From: Bacillota bacterium
GTDB lineage: Bacteria; Bacillota; Clostridia; Christensenellales; Aristaeellaceae
Assembly (NCBI GenBank): GCA_023404345.1
Contig: JAEYCB010000051.1
Span: forward strand, 1-20,677
DNA: 20,677 nucleotides
Direction: 5' to 3'
In this document: in pieces, positions 13,547 through 20,141 of the stretch
Position numbering within the stretch: the stretch's first letter is position 1
Layout of the letters: the number at the start of each line of letters is the position of its first letter
The notes under the pieces: generated by a model
Database searches by the model: none
The model's input: the letters and a program-made list of their open reading frames with translations, nothing else
What the model was told of the DNA's origin: nothing
Position numbers and translations under genes: made by a program

Positions 13547-14683
13547 TCATACGCCCGTCTTCGGGCTGTTGATCGTCGCTGTCTGCCAGTCATTCCCCGG
13601 CATCAGGATTCGAACGCGCCTTGATGTGATCTGCGGCAGTTCGTACCCGCGTATGTCGCCCCGGCCATGCCGTGCCACGCGCTGGTAAACCGTGCTCGCA
13701 CTCTCGCCAAAGGTCAGGCTCACGTTGTGCTGCCCGGCCTTGAACACCTCGTCCACGCCCGTGATGCGCGCCGCAAAGCTCTTGCCCAGCCGGTGACACA
13801 CCACGTCGCACTTGTCGCCCAGGTCGTAGTCCTGCCCGTACAAAAGCCCGCTCTGGATCACTTCGATGTCGGCGCTTTGCACGATGGGATACTTTTTCAG
13901 CTCGTCGTGCGCTTTCTGGGTGCGCTCGGCTTCGGTCAGGTCGTCGTCCACGTTCATCATCAGCCAGCGGCGGCCCTCGGTCTGCCAGTTTTCGGTGTAC
14001 ACGTCATGCCGCCACGGATCGCCTATACTGTCGCTGCCGTAGAACACCACGGCATGGTTCTTGTAGCCGCTTTCGTCCTCGGTATAGGAAAACTGCGTCA
14101 CGTGATGGCTGTCGTCCGAAAAAAGGGCAAAGGCGTTTGCCTCCTGTGCCTGCGTCCGGTCCACCCCCTGCCACACGCGCATCGCAAGGACGCCCGTGTC
14201 CGTGTCCAGCGCAAACCGCCAGCTCAATTCAAGTGTCTTCAGCGTGGAATAGAGACAGTCGGTGATGGTGTCGTTCTGCCAGGACACATCCACCTCGGTC
14301 TCGGAAAAGGTCCCCGCGTCCGGCTGGACGGTGTATAGGTCCAGCGCATACCATGGATGATTCGCATAGGCCAGCAGCGCCGACAACGTGTGCTTCCCCT
14401 TGATGTGCGGATAGGCATAGATGCGGTTGTACAGCGATTCAAGGAAAGAGCCGCTCAGCTGCACAAACTCGCCCTGCGCCGTGCGCTCGTAGTCCACCTT
14501 TTCCACCATGCCCACCTCCGGGCGGTTTGGCGTATAGAGGAATTTGACGCGCGGGTCATAGTCCGCCGCCAGAATGCGCATGGAAAAGCTGCCCGGCTCG
14601 TAGTAACGCCGCTTCCATTGCAGGTTCAGATATGGAAAGTACGTCAGGGTTTCCAGATTCTTGTCAAGACCGGCGATTTCCAT
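13547..14683 (-). CDS. Tail hub/minor tail protein, siphovirus Gp37-like
   Basis: A 378-residue protein of the ReqiPepy6 Gp37-like type, the tail-hub protein that follows the distal tail protein. It starts MEIAGLDKNLETLTYFPYLN and has the expected QWKRRYYEPGSFSMRI block near the N-terminus, FLYTPNRPEVGMVEKVDYE, SGSFLESLYNRIYAYPHIKG, and a C-terminal part with SGLLYGQDYDLGDKCDVVCH followed by ITGVDEVFKAGQHNVSLTFGE. No peptidase or lysozyme domain is fused to it. GGGGGGTG lies 6 nt before the ATG. Unusually, it is separated from the distal tail gene by 345 bp of repeats, while its neighbours nearly all overlap. Confidence 0.85.
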   Translation of the reverse strand: MEIAGLDKNLETLTYFPYLNLQWKRRYYEPGSFSMRILAADYDPRVKFLYTPNRPEVGMVEKVDYERTAQGEFVQLSGSFLESLYNRIYAYPHIKGKHTLSALLAYANHPWYALDLYTVQPDAGTFSETEVDVSWQNDTITDCLYSTLKTLELSWRFALDTDTGVLAMRVWQGVDRTQAQEANAFALFSDDSHHVTQFSYTEDESGYKNHAVVFYGSDSIGDPWRHDVYTENWQTEGRRWLMMNVDDDLTEAERTQKAHDELKKYPIVQSADIEVIQSGLLYGQDYDLGDKCDVVCHRLGKSFAARITGVDEVFKAGQHNVSLTFGESASTVYQRVARHGRGDIRGYELPQITSRRVRILMPGNDWQTATINSPKTGV

Positions 14684-15028
14684 TTATCACACCCCCCAAA
14701 TGTATTGATTCGCATGCCCCCCGGTTGCTCAATCATTCGCACTTCCCTTTCGGTCGTGCTCATGGTTTCGCTGCCCTCGCAAATATCGGCGTTCCGGGCA
14801 CTGGCCGTGCCCGGCCCTTGTATTTGCTCACGCCTGCGGGTCGCTTTGGGCCTTTGGCCCAACAGTCCCGGTTGCTCAATCATTCGCACTTCCCTTTCGG
14901 TCGTGCTCATGGTTTCGCTGCCCCGCTCCGGGGCGCTTTGCGCTTCGCGCAACAGCCCACAGGGCTGCCGCTTCCCTCCGCGCCACAGGGCTGGCGCTTC
15001 CCTCCGGTGCACTCGCTGTGGCACAAAC
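14684..15028. repeat. Repeat-filled gap between tail hub and distal tail genes, with a 57-bp direct repeat
   Basis: A perfect 57-bp direct repeat at 14720-14776 and 14867-14923 (147 bp apart) dominates. Hairpins sit around it: CCGGGCAC/GTGCCCGG (14794-14814), TTGGGCC/GGCCCAA (14846-14862), GCCCCG/CGGGGC (14920-14934) and TTGCGC/GCGCAA (14938-14952). Both repeat copies contain TTCGCA, and the block ends with CTCGCTGT at 15012-15019, the two borders of the two-hairpin elements elsewhere in the prophage. An open frame on the minus strand repeats the peptide GSETMSTTEREVRMIEQPG, but it lacks a ribosome site and runs into the next gene, so no CDS is called. Confidence 0.75.
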
Positions 15029-15895
15029 TCATATTCCCAAATACCTTATCTGGAAATACACCCGCGCGCTGAGCTGGTCCGGGTTGGTATCAGCGTCAAA
15101 GCCGATCACGCTATAGCCGGGGTCCACGCGCATGCCGCCAAAGCTGCTTGCCTTGTCGATTTTGTTCAGCGCGTTCACCCCGTTGATGCGCACGATGCGT
15201 TTTTCGGTGTCAATGTCCACCACGTCGCCGGGATTCATGGTATACAGCACGCGCACGAAGGCGTCCCCGTGAATCAGTTTGGGGTTTTGCACCGTGCCCG
15301 GCCCCATGGCGGTAAACACGCCGCGCACCCAGGTGGGCGCGCTTCCCCGGTTGTGGATGACAACGGTTTTGTCGTAGTTGTACACGCCGAAGAGCATTCC
15401 CGCGTTTTCCATCGACACATACGGCCACCCAAGCCTTGGCGTGATGCTGTTGAGGTCCACGCCATCCATGCCGCCCTCGCCGTCCAAATACCCATAGGGG
15501 CACAGGAACGTAGCCGTAATTTCAATTGGCTGGTACAGGCTGCCCGACGGGATGGCCACGGCCTTCAGGCGGCAGTCCCGCGCGGTGCGGGTCACGCCGT
15601 CGTAGCTGATATCCACGTCATAGGTATATTGCGGATCAAAAAACACCACCGCCCGGGCGCGCAGAATGGCGTTTTTGATGCCCCCGCGCGATTTGGACCG
15701 GATGGTGATGTCCCTTGCCGCCACGCGGCTGCCCGTCACCGTGTCGCCGTCGGCCACGGCGTTTTTCTCGGTAAATACCTCCATGGCGGGCGCGTCCACG
15801 CCCTCAAGCTCAAGCAGCCCCATTGGACGGTCGTCCATGGCAAAGGTCTGCCCATCGCTGCGGTGGATGAGTACATTGGCCCGGCTGGTTTCCAT
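15029..15895 (-). CDS. Phage distal tail protein (Dit/Sipho_tail family)
   Basis: A 288-residue protein linking tail tube to tail tip. The N-terminal Dit core (RANVLIHRSDGQTFAMDDRP, GLLELEGVDAPAMEV, GSRVAARDITI), the ECPYGY-like CPYGYLDGEG segment near the middle and the galectin-like second half (VVIHNRGSAPTWVRGVFTAM, DVVDIDTEKRIVRINGVNAL) are the usual landmarks. The protein ends RVYFQIRYLGI. The ATG at 15895 shares a base with the tape-measure stop (TGATG), and GGGGTGAT lies upstream inside that gene. It forms a hexameric ring in known phages. Directly downstream is the repeat-filled gap. Confidence 0.87.
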   Translation of the reverse strand: METSRANVLIHRSDGQTFAMDDRPMGLLELEGVDAPAMEVFTEKNAVADGDTVTGSRVAARDITIRSKSRGGIKNAILRARAVVFFDPQYTYDVDISYDGVTRTARDCRLKAVAIPSGSLYQPIEITATFLCPYGYLDGEGGMDGVDLNSITPRLGWPYVSMENAGMLFGVYNYDKTVVIHNRGSAPTWVRGVFTAMGPGTVQNPKLIHGDAFVRVLYTMNPGDVVDIDTEKRIVRINGVNALNKIDKASSFGGMRVDPGYSVIGFDADTNPDQLSARVYFQIRYLGI

Positions 15896-18540
15896 CAGAT
15901 CACCCCTTCCAATCCATAGGTAGCATACAGGCGCATGGTCTTGGCGAACTCGTCCGGCGTCTGCACGGGAACATTGAAGTTGTTCACCTGCTGGAAGCTG
16001 CCGCCTCCGGCTGTTCCGCCTGCCGCCGCAGCACTCCCCGCCCCGGTCCACGCGCCAGTCCATCCCGCGCGCCACAGGCTGGCCTGCGCCTTGGTCAGCA
16101 CTGCCTCGCCCTCGTGCAGGATGGCGGGGAAGTCGTTATAGGGAACGTAGGACAGGCCGGTGGCAAATCCCATAGCTGACGGGAATCTGCTCATGACAGG
16201 GCTCTTTTTGAACCCCTGAAGAAAATTCGGCTCCTCCGGCACGGAATTCGGATTGAGGCCTAGCCGTGCCATTTGCGCCAGAATCAGATCGATGGAAGTT
16301 CGGATGCCGGGAAGCGCCGCCGCCAGCCCGTTGGAAATTCCCTGACCGGTGGCCTGCGCGTTCTCGTACGCCTGCACCTGCATATCCAGCTCGGACACGG
16401 CGTCAAGCGTGGTCTGCGTGATCCCTTGCCACGCCTCATCCACCTCAAGCCTCGATTCGGCGATGGATTCGCTCGCCGCGTCCATGGCCTCTTCGGCTGT
16501 CGTCCTGGCATCATTGACTTTCTGATACGCTTCGTCGCTTGCTCCCGCCAGCATTTCCAGCTTGGACAGGCTTTCCTCGCTTCCATCCGCCAGCTCTGCG
16601 ACCCACGCGTCGCCTCCCTCGCGCTCCTGCAAGGCTTCCACCGCCGCGTTGTATCTCTCCCAGTATTCGGCCTGCTCCTGAAGGTTTTTCGTATCGCCCT
16701 TGATGTTGCCTTTTTTCACCCTGCCGGGCTTGTCGAACAGGCCGAAGGTGCCGCCCAGCTGGCCGCGTACCTCCTCGAGGTTGTCCAGGCGGTATTGCTG
16801 CAGCTGGTGAAACAGGTCCTCCATATTTTCCCCGGCTGCAAGGAGATCCTCCATGGCGGCGGTGGTATCTTCAACGTTCTCGGCCACGCCGCCGCTTCCG
16901 CCCAGGGCGTCGCCCGTCTGCGTGGCGGCGTCGCCCACGCCGTTCAGGCTTTCTTTGAGACCGTCATACGTCGCCCGGCTCGCTTCCATCTCTGCCAGCG
17001 TCCGTGCTTCCTCATTCACCGCCTGCTCGCGCTCGGCTTCCAGCCGGAGGGTTTCAGCCGACAGCTCCTCCATGGACTGCCGTTTTGCGTCTATCTCGGC
17101 CTCCAGACTTAATAATCCTTCGTTTTCGCCACGCCACAGATAAGATCCAAAAACAATGCCAAAGGCGTTGCCAAACGAGATTCCTTCATTGATAACGTAT
17201 TGTTTAAATGCTTCCAGCTGCTCCCTGGTAGCCGAAATACCGGCGTCCTCCAACGTGCCTTTCAGATCCGTGTCCAGCTGATCTATCAGGGTTTGCCGCT
17301 GCTGATAAAAGGCGGCGTATGCGGTTTCATGATCATCTATGGCCTGGGTGGCTTTGGCACTGGCCTGAGCGTAGGCGTCCTCCTTCTGGGCAAGGTCGCG
17401 TTCGGCGGTTTGCAGCTTTTCGGTGGCATGGGCCGCTTGTTCTTTCTTCCGGACGTTTTCTGCCAGCGCGTTGGTTTCCTCCTGAATGGTCTCCATGTTG
17501 ACGGTAAAAAGCCCGCTTGTCTGGTCCACATGCTGTGCCAGTTCAGGATAGATGTCCACCAGCGCTTCCACCGCGCCCCTGTAGCGCACCAGGTCATTGT
17601 CGTCAAGGGACGCCTTGCTTTCCAGCTCGGCGATGGAGGAGATCAGCGCGTCGGCGTGCTGCTTGTTGGCGGTCAGGCTTTCCGTGGTATCAGCGTATGC
17701 CTTATCGATTTTTTCCAACGCCTGCTCGGCGGTTTCAGGCGGCGTAAACGCCTCCAACGCATCATTGAGGAAACCCACCACCCCGTTGGCCAGCGGCGCC
17801 AGCGCCTCGCCCAGGTTGCCCAGAAACGTATTCCAGTTGGTTTCCAGCATTTGCATGTTGCCGGCCAGGCTTTCGCTGGTTTTGGCAAAGTTGCCCTGCA
17901 CGGCGGCGGTTTCCTTCATCAGGTACTGGTAGCGCAGCACGGCCTGCTCGCCCGAGGACATCTGCTGGAAGGTTTTCCCCATTCCTTCCGAAAGGGCGTA
18001 GGCTTCCATGTTGGCGTCGGACAGGTCCACGCCCAGCTGCCGCAGCTTGTCGGATTGACCCGTCAGGCCCTTGCTGATCTCATTGAACGCCGTTTCGGAG
18101 TCCATGTTGTAGAAGCTGGCCATATCGGCGGCCAACCCCGCCAGCCCGGTGGACATTTCCAGCATTTGCGGCCCGCTCACATCCATGCCCTTGAGCATGG
18201 CGCCCAGCGTGGAAGTATACTGCTTGGCCTGCAATTCCGTCAGGCCGAACTGCTCGCGCGCACTGGCGGCCCATGTTTCCACACGACCCGCGTCATCCCC
18301 GAAGGTGACGTCCAGCGCGTTTTGCACCTTTTCCAGATTGCTGGCGGATTCAATCGCGGCTGAGCCGAGGTCAACAAGGCCGGAGAAGGCGCCTTGAAGG
18401 AAGCCTTTTCCAGTAAGGGTATCCATAATACCCTTTATAGAATTACCTGTATCCTCCGTTCTCTTTTTCAGATTTTTTGCATCTTGTTCAAAACTGTTCA
18501 TATCCATGCCGATTTCAATCACTATTTTTCCGTCCGCCAT
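15895..18540 (-). CDS. Phage tail tape measure protein
   Basis: An 881-residue, mostly helical protein that sets tail length and helps DNA entry. At the usual 1.5 angstrom per residue this predicts a tail of roughly 130 nm. The N-terminus MADGKIVIEIGMDMNSFEQD is typical of Clostridia tape measures. A conserved FGDDAGRVETWAASAREQFG and CSS-type LGAMLKGMDVSGPQMLEMS region lies at about 90-150. Long coiled coils fill the middle (about 290-550). Near the C-terminus is YVPYNDFPAILHEGEAVLTK (about 797-817), a motif common at tape-measure ends. The ATG at 18540 is preferred to an in-frame ATG at 18555 because GGGAGG sits 6 nt before the former and overlaps the latter. Upstream come a terminator-like hairpin and an array of short frames that copy its first residues. 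Confidence 0.93.
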   Translation of the reverse strand: MADGKIVIEIGMDMNSFEQDAKNLKKRTEDTGNSIKGIMDTLTGKGFLQGAFSGLVDLGSAAIESASNLEKVQNALDVTFGDDAGRVETWAASAREQFGLTELQAKQYTSTLGAMLKGMDVSGPQMLEMSTGLAGLAADMASFYNMDSETAFNEISKGLTGQSDKLRQLGVDLSDANMEAYALSEGMGKTFQQMSSGEQAVLRYQYLMKETAAVQGNFAKTSESLAGNMQMLETNWNTFLGNLGEALAPLANGVVGFLNDALEAFTPPETAEQALEKIDKAYADTTESLTANKQHADALISSIAELESKASLDDNDLVRYRGAVEALVDIYPELAQHVDQTSGLFTVNMETIQEETNALAENVRKKEQAAHATEKLQTAERDLAQKEDAYAQASAKATQAIDDHETAYAAFYQQRQTLIDQLDTDLKGTLEDAGISATREQLEAFKQYVINEGISFGNAFGIVFGSYLWRGENEGLLSLEAEIDAKRQSMEELSAETLRLEAEREQAVNEEARTLAEMEASRATYDGLKESLNGVGDAATQTGDALGGSGGVAENVEDTTAAMEDLLAAGENMEDLFHQLQQYRLDNLEEVRGQLGGTFGLFDKPGRVKKGNIKGDTKNLQEQAEYWERYNAAVEALQEREGGDAWVAELADGSEESLSKLEMLAGASDEAYQKVNDARTTAEEAMDAASESIAESRLEVDEAWQGITQTTLDAVSELDMQVQAYENAQATGQGISNGLAAALPGIRTSIDLILAQMARLGLNPNSVPEEPNFLQGFKKSPVMSRFPSAMGFATGLSYVPYNDFPAILHEGEAVLTKAQASLWRAGWTGAWTGAGSAAAAGGTAGGGSFQQVNNFNVPVQTPDEFAKTMRLYATYGLEGVI

Positions 18541-18563
18541 CTTCTTCCTCCCCATTCATACGA

Positions 18564-18594
18564 AAAAGGACGTGCTCTTTTGAGCCGTCCTTTT
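18564..18594 (-). terminator. Terminator-like hairpin directly before the tape-measure start (T3)
   Basis: On the minus strand AAAAGGACG-GCTC-aaaa-GAGC-a-CGTCCTTTT forms an almost perfect 13-bp stem with a T-run, only 24 nt before the tape-measure ATG. No promoter lies between it and the gene, so late transcription must pass through it. It could act as an attenuator or an antitermination point. Confidence 0.7.
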
Positions 18595-18618
18595 GATTCT
18601 GCCATATGTTATGCTATG

Positions 18619-18873
18619 TCAGTCGCGGTCAAGAAACCAACCTACCATACAGCCATACAAATAAGCTTTCCAATTTGTTATTCGCTTCTCTTTCTTCTTC
18701 TTTTTCTTCTTCGTCACAGCGCCCCCCTCTTCGCTTTCAGCTGCTGTTTTCAGCTCCTCCTCATTTTCATCAGAGCCGTTCGTATTCACGTTGATTTTAA
18801 TCACTTTATCCCCATTATTTTCAAAATCGCTTTTATCCATGTCGATTTTAATCACGATTTTTCCGTCCGCCAT
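18619..18873 (-). CDS. 84-residue protein: tape-measure-like start fused to acidic, lysine-rich and hydrophobic segments
   Basis: Begins MADGKIVIKIDMDKSDFENN, matching the first residues of the tape measure (MADGKIVIEIGMDMNSFEQD) in both sequence and position of the ribosome site. Then follow a polar stretch (VIKINVNTNG), an acidic stretch (SDENEEELKTAAESEEGG, about 34-51), a lysine run (TKKKKKKKEKR) and a short hydrophobic end (WKAYLYGCMVGWFL) finishing in DRD. The end resembles the 25-residue frame at 18954-19031. GGGGGTGGCAAGAAG precedes the ATG. It lies between hairpins T2 and T3. It may be a real small membrane-active or chaperone-titrating protein, or a degraded tape-measure duplicate. 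A/T-rich composition sets it apart from its neighbours. No family recognised. Confidence 0.5.
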   Translation of the reverse strand: MADGKIVIKIDMDKSDFENNGDKVIKINVNTNGSDENEEELKTAAESEEGGAVTKKKKKKKEKRITNWKAYLYGCMVGWFLDRD

Positions 18874-18901
18874 CTTCTTGCCACCCCCATTTATATGAAA
18901 T

Positions 18902-18928
18902 AAGGATGCGCTCTTTCCAGCCGTCCTT
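18902..18928 (-). terminator. Terminator-like hairpin T2
   Basis: Related to T1 and T3: on the minus strand AAGGACG ... CATCCTT, the stem carrying one G-T type change, followed by ATTT. It lies after the 25-residue basic/hydrophobic frame and before the 84-residue gene, and would end a transcript of about 160 nt starting at the promoter at 19066-19095. Confidence 0.6.
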
Positions 18929-18953
18929 TTTGAGTTTCTATTGCTATACCGGT

Positions 18954-19031
18954 TCAGTCTTTATGAAACAAGCCCCAGAAAAATCCAAGCCAAAACCATT
19001 TGCTCTTTTTCTCCCTTTTCTTCCTTGCCAC
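18954..19031 (-). CDS. 25-residue basic/hydrophobic micropeptide (tentative)
   Basis: Starts at a GTG (19029-19031) with GGGAG 9 nt upstream. Residues 1-11 are almost all basic (VARKKREKKSK, V read as Met), followed by an aromatic hydrophobic run (WFWLGFFWGLF) and HKD. The 84-residue neighbour ends the same way (lysine run, short hydrophobic stretch, DRD). This suggests a shared C-terminal module and argues that this frame, rather than an alternative one, is meaningful. It has its own promoter (19066-19095) and hairpin (18902-18928). Possible roles are a small membrane-acting peptide or an incidental frame on a small RNA. Unproven. Confidence 0.35.
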   Translation of the reverse strand: MARKKREKKSKWFWLGFFWGLFHKD

Positions 19032-19065
19032 GGCGTACCACTCCCGTTTCGTATGGTCTTGCTAT

Positions 19066-19095
19066 ATTATATCATGGAAAATCAAAGGGTGTCAA
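19066..19095 (-). promoter_or_regulatory. Near-perfect sigma-A promoter inside the late operon (unit 1)
   Basis: On the minus strand TTGACA (complement of 19090-19095), an 18-bp spacer and TATAAT (complement of 19066-19071) preceded by TGa. Both hexamers match the consensus and the -10 is extended. Transcription would run over the 25-residue frame to hairpin T2. Such a promoter would be active in the lysogen, unlike ordinary late genes. Confidence 0.75.
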
Positions 19096-19151
19096 CGCGA
19101 GACAAGCCATATGTCAGGCCGTTTTGGCGCAGGCCGCGGCGTTTCGTTCAT
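19092..19151 (-). CDS. 19-residue overlapping micro-frame, unit 1 (tentative)
   Basis: MNETPRPAPKRPDIWLVSR. The ATG shares a base with the stop of the 28-residue frame (TGATG), and its TGA lies inside the -35 of the next promoter. The final CGC-GTT-GA context equals the end of the Gp15 gene in the same frame, so it may be a relic of a duplicated Gp15 end rather than a gene. The unit 2 copy differs by one residue. Confidence 0.2.
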   Translation of the reverse strand: MNETPRPAPKRPDIWLVSR

Positions 19152-19237
19152 CAGAAAAAGCCTTTCAGCTTCCCTGCGTCCTTTTCAGCGTCGCCCATGG
19201 GCGTTCTGGTTTCAAAAACCATTTTTCCGTCCGCCAT
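19151..19237 (-). CDS. 28-residue tape-measure-leader-like peptide, unit 1 (tentative)
   Basis: Begins MADGKMVFETRTPMGDAEKD and ends AGKLKGFF. The MADGK start, the spacing to the acidic D/E-K-D-A and the LK segment parallel the tape measure's first 30 residues. GGGGGCGGCAAAG precedes the ATG, and a promoter lies about 45 bp upstream (19279-19308). It may be a real short product or an abandoned tape-measure start. Confidence 0.35.
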   Translation of the reverse strand: MADGKMVFETRTPMGDAEKDAGKLKGFF

Positions 19238-19278
19238 CTTTGCCGCCCCCATTCTCCCGTTTCGCATGGTCTTGCCAT

Positions 19279-19308
19279 ATTATAGCATTGCCGACCACAG
19301 ACCGTCAA
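19279..19308 (-). promoter_or_regulatory. Sigma-A promoter inside the late operon (unit 2)
   Basis: On the minus strand TTGACG (complement of 19303-19308), an 18-bp spacer and TATAAT (complement of 19279-19284) preceded by TGc. It drives the 28-residue frame of unit 1. The equivalent TTGACG at the Gp15 end (19543-19548) has no matching -10 (TGAACC at that position). Confidence 0.68.
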
Positions 19309-19364
19309 CGCGAGACAGGCCATATGTCAGGCCGTTTGGGCGCAGGCCGCGGCGTTTCGTTCAT
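19305..19364 (-). CDS. 19-residue overlapping micro-frame, unit 2 (tentative)
   Basis: MNETPRPAPKRPDIWPVSR, coupled by TGATG to the preceding 28-residue frame. One residue differs from the unit 1 copy (P for L) and one further base change is silent. The stop sits in the -35 hexamer of the promoter at 19279-19308. Confidence 0.2.
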   Translation of the reverse strand: MNETPRPAPKRPDIWPVSR

Positions 19365-19450
19365 CAAAAAAAGCCTTTCAGCTTCCCTGCGTCCTTTTCA
19401 GCGTCGCCCATGGGCGTTCCGGTTTCAAAAACCATGGTTTCGTCCGCCAT
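19364..19450 (-). CDS. 28-residue tape-measure-leader-like peptide, unit 2 (tentative, possibly decayed)
   Basis: Begins MADETMVFETGTPMGDAEKD and ends AGKLKGFF. Compared with unit 1 the GK of MADGK is replaced by ET. There is no clear Shine-Dalgarno (the ATG follows ATAATGATAAG), so this copy is probably poorly translated. It lies directly after hairpin T1. Confidence 0.25.
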   Translation of the reverse strand: MADETMVFETGTPMGDAEKDAGKLKGFF

Positions 19451-19468
19451 CTTATCATTATATATGAA

Positions 19469-19497
19469 AAAGGACGCGCTCTTTTCAGCCGTCCTTT
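19469..19497 (-). terminator. Terminator-like hairpin T1 after Gp15
   Basis: On the minus strand AAAGGACG (complement of 19490-19497) pairs with CGTCCTTT (complement of 19469-19476) across a 13-nt loop, then T's. It lies about 50 nt after the Gp15 stop and is the first of three related hairpins before the tape measure. Confidence 0.7.
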
Positions 19498-19544
19498 ATG
19501 AATTTCTACTTTTGCATCGGTTCAGATGTTACGAAAACAGACCG

Positions 19545-20141
19545 TCAACGCGCCAGCAAATCATCAAAGGCCAGGCCCTGTTTCAGCCGCTCGCTCACCA
19601 GCGCGGCCATGCGCCGCTCCTCGGCGCTTTCCCTGGTATCGAGCTGCACGCGCGCAATGGCCTCCTGGGTAGCGGCATCGGCCTTGGAGGGGTTCATTTT
19701 GCGCAGGCGCACCTTGGCGCTCAGCGCGCAGTCGGTACAAAAGCAGCCGGTGAGCAGCGCCCGGAAGCGCCACCAGTGCATGCCACCGTCCCCGCCCAGC
19801 AGGTCCAGCCCGTAAAGCTGCTGAAAGCTGGAGACGATCTCCGCCGCGTCCTGCTCGTAATCAAAATCGCGCGGCGTGCCGTCATCCCCGTCGCAGGCTT
19901 CCCCGGCGCATAGAAAATCACGGAACGCCCCCACGGGATCGGGCGGCACATCCTCCACGAAAAACCAGCGAATCAGCAGCGCCGTTTTGTGCTGTGCGGC
20001 CACCGCGTCGTCCTCCAGCATGCGTAGGATGCGCAGTACGCCCCGCGCGCCGGGGCGTACCGGCCATTCCTGCCCGGCCTGACGCACGGATTGCGGCAGG
20101 GGGCGCACGTCGCCCAGCGTGAGCCTAACATTCCTCGCCAT
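19545..20141 (-). CDS. Phage Gp15-family protein (tail assembly position)
   Basis: A 198-residue protein of the bacteriophage Gp15 family, encoded just before the tape measure in many Bacillota siphophages, where tail assembly chaperones are expected. Landmarks are KTALLIRWFFVEDVPPD, then DYEQDAAEIVSSFQQLYGLD and MHWWRFRALLTGC, which is the family core, and a charged C-terminus (ESAEERRMAALVSERL). The ATG overlaps the upstream gene by 17 nt, so translation is probably coupled. Only a weak AAGG ribosome site is seen. Its stop codon lies in a TTGACGGTCTG stretch that recurs at the tandem-repeat edges downstream. Confidence 0.85.
   Translation of the reverse strand: MARNVRLTLGDVRPLPQSVRQAGQEWPVRPGARGVLRILRMLEDDAVAAQHKTALLIRWFFVEDVPPDPVGAFRDFLCAGEACDGDDGTPRDFDYEQDAAEIVSSFQQLYGLDLLGGDGGMHWWRFRALLTGCFCTDCALSAKVRLRKMNPSKADAATQEAIARVQLDTRESAEERRMAALVSERLKQGLAFDDLLAR

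Larger units (their letters stand above)
19041..19453 (-). repeat. Two tandem 213-bp units between Gp15 and tape measure
   Basis: Unit 1 covers 19041-19253 and unit 2 begins at 19254 and runs to 19453. The core 19091-19240 aligns with 19304-19453 without gaps at roughly 95% identity (about seven differences). Each unit, read on the minus strand, holds a tape-measure-like 28-residue frame, an overlapping 19-residue frame and a promoter. The GCGTTGACGGTCTG at the unit edge also forms the end of the Gp15 gene (at about 19540-19553), so the units look like duplications across the Gp15/tape-measure junction. Confidence 0.88.

Noticed and set aside
14700..15020. CRISPR array
   Set aside because: The repeats are few and long (57 bp), the spacing is uneven, and there are no equal-length unique spacers or cas genes. 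The same holds for the 213-bp and 134-bp repeats.
14644..15024. 126-codon minus-strand frame with a repeated GSETMSTTEREVRMIEQPG peptide
   Set aside because: It has no ribosome site and starts and ends inside flanking genes. The peptide repeat simply reflects the 57-bp DNA repeat. Kept as a repeat region, not a CDS.
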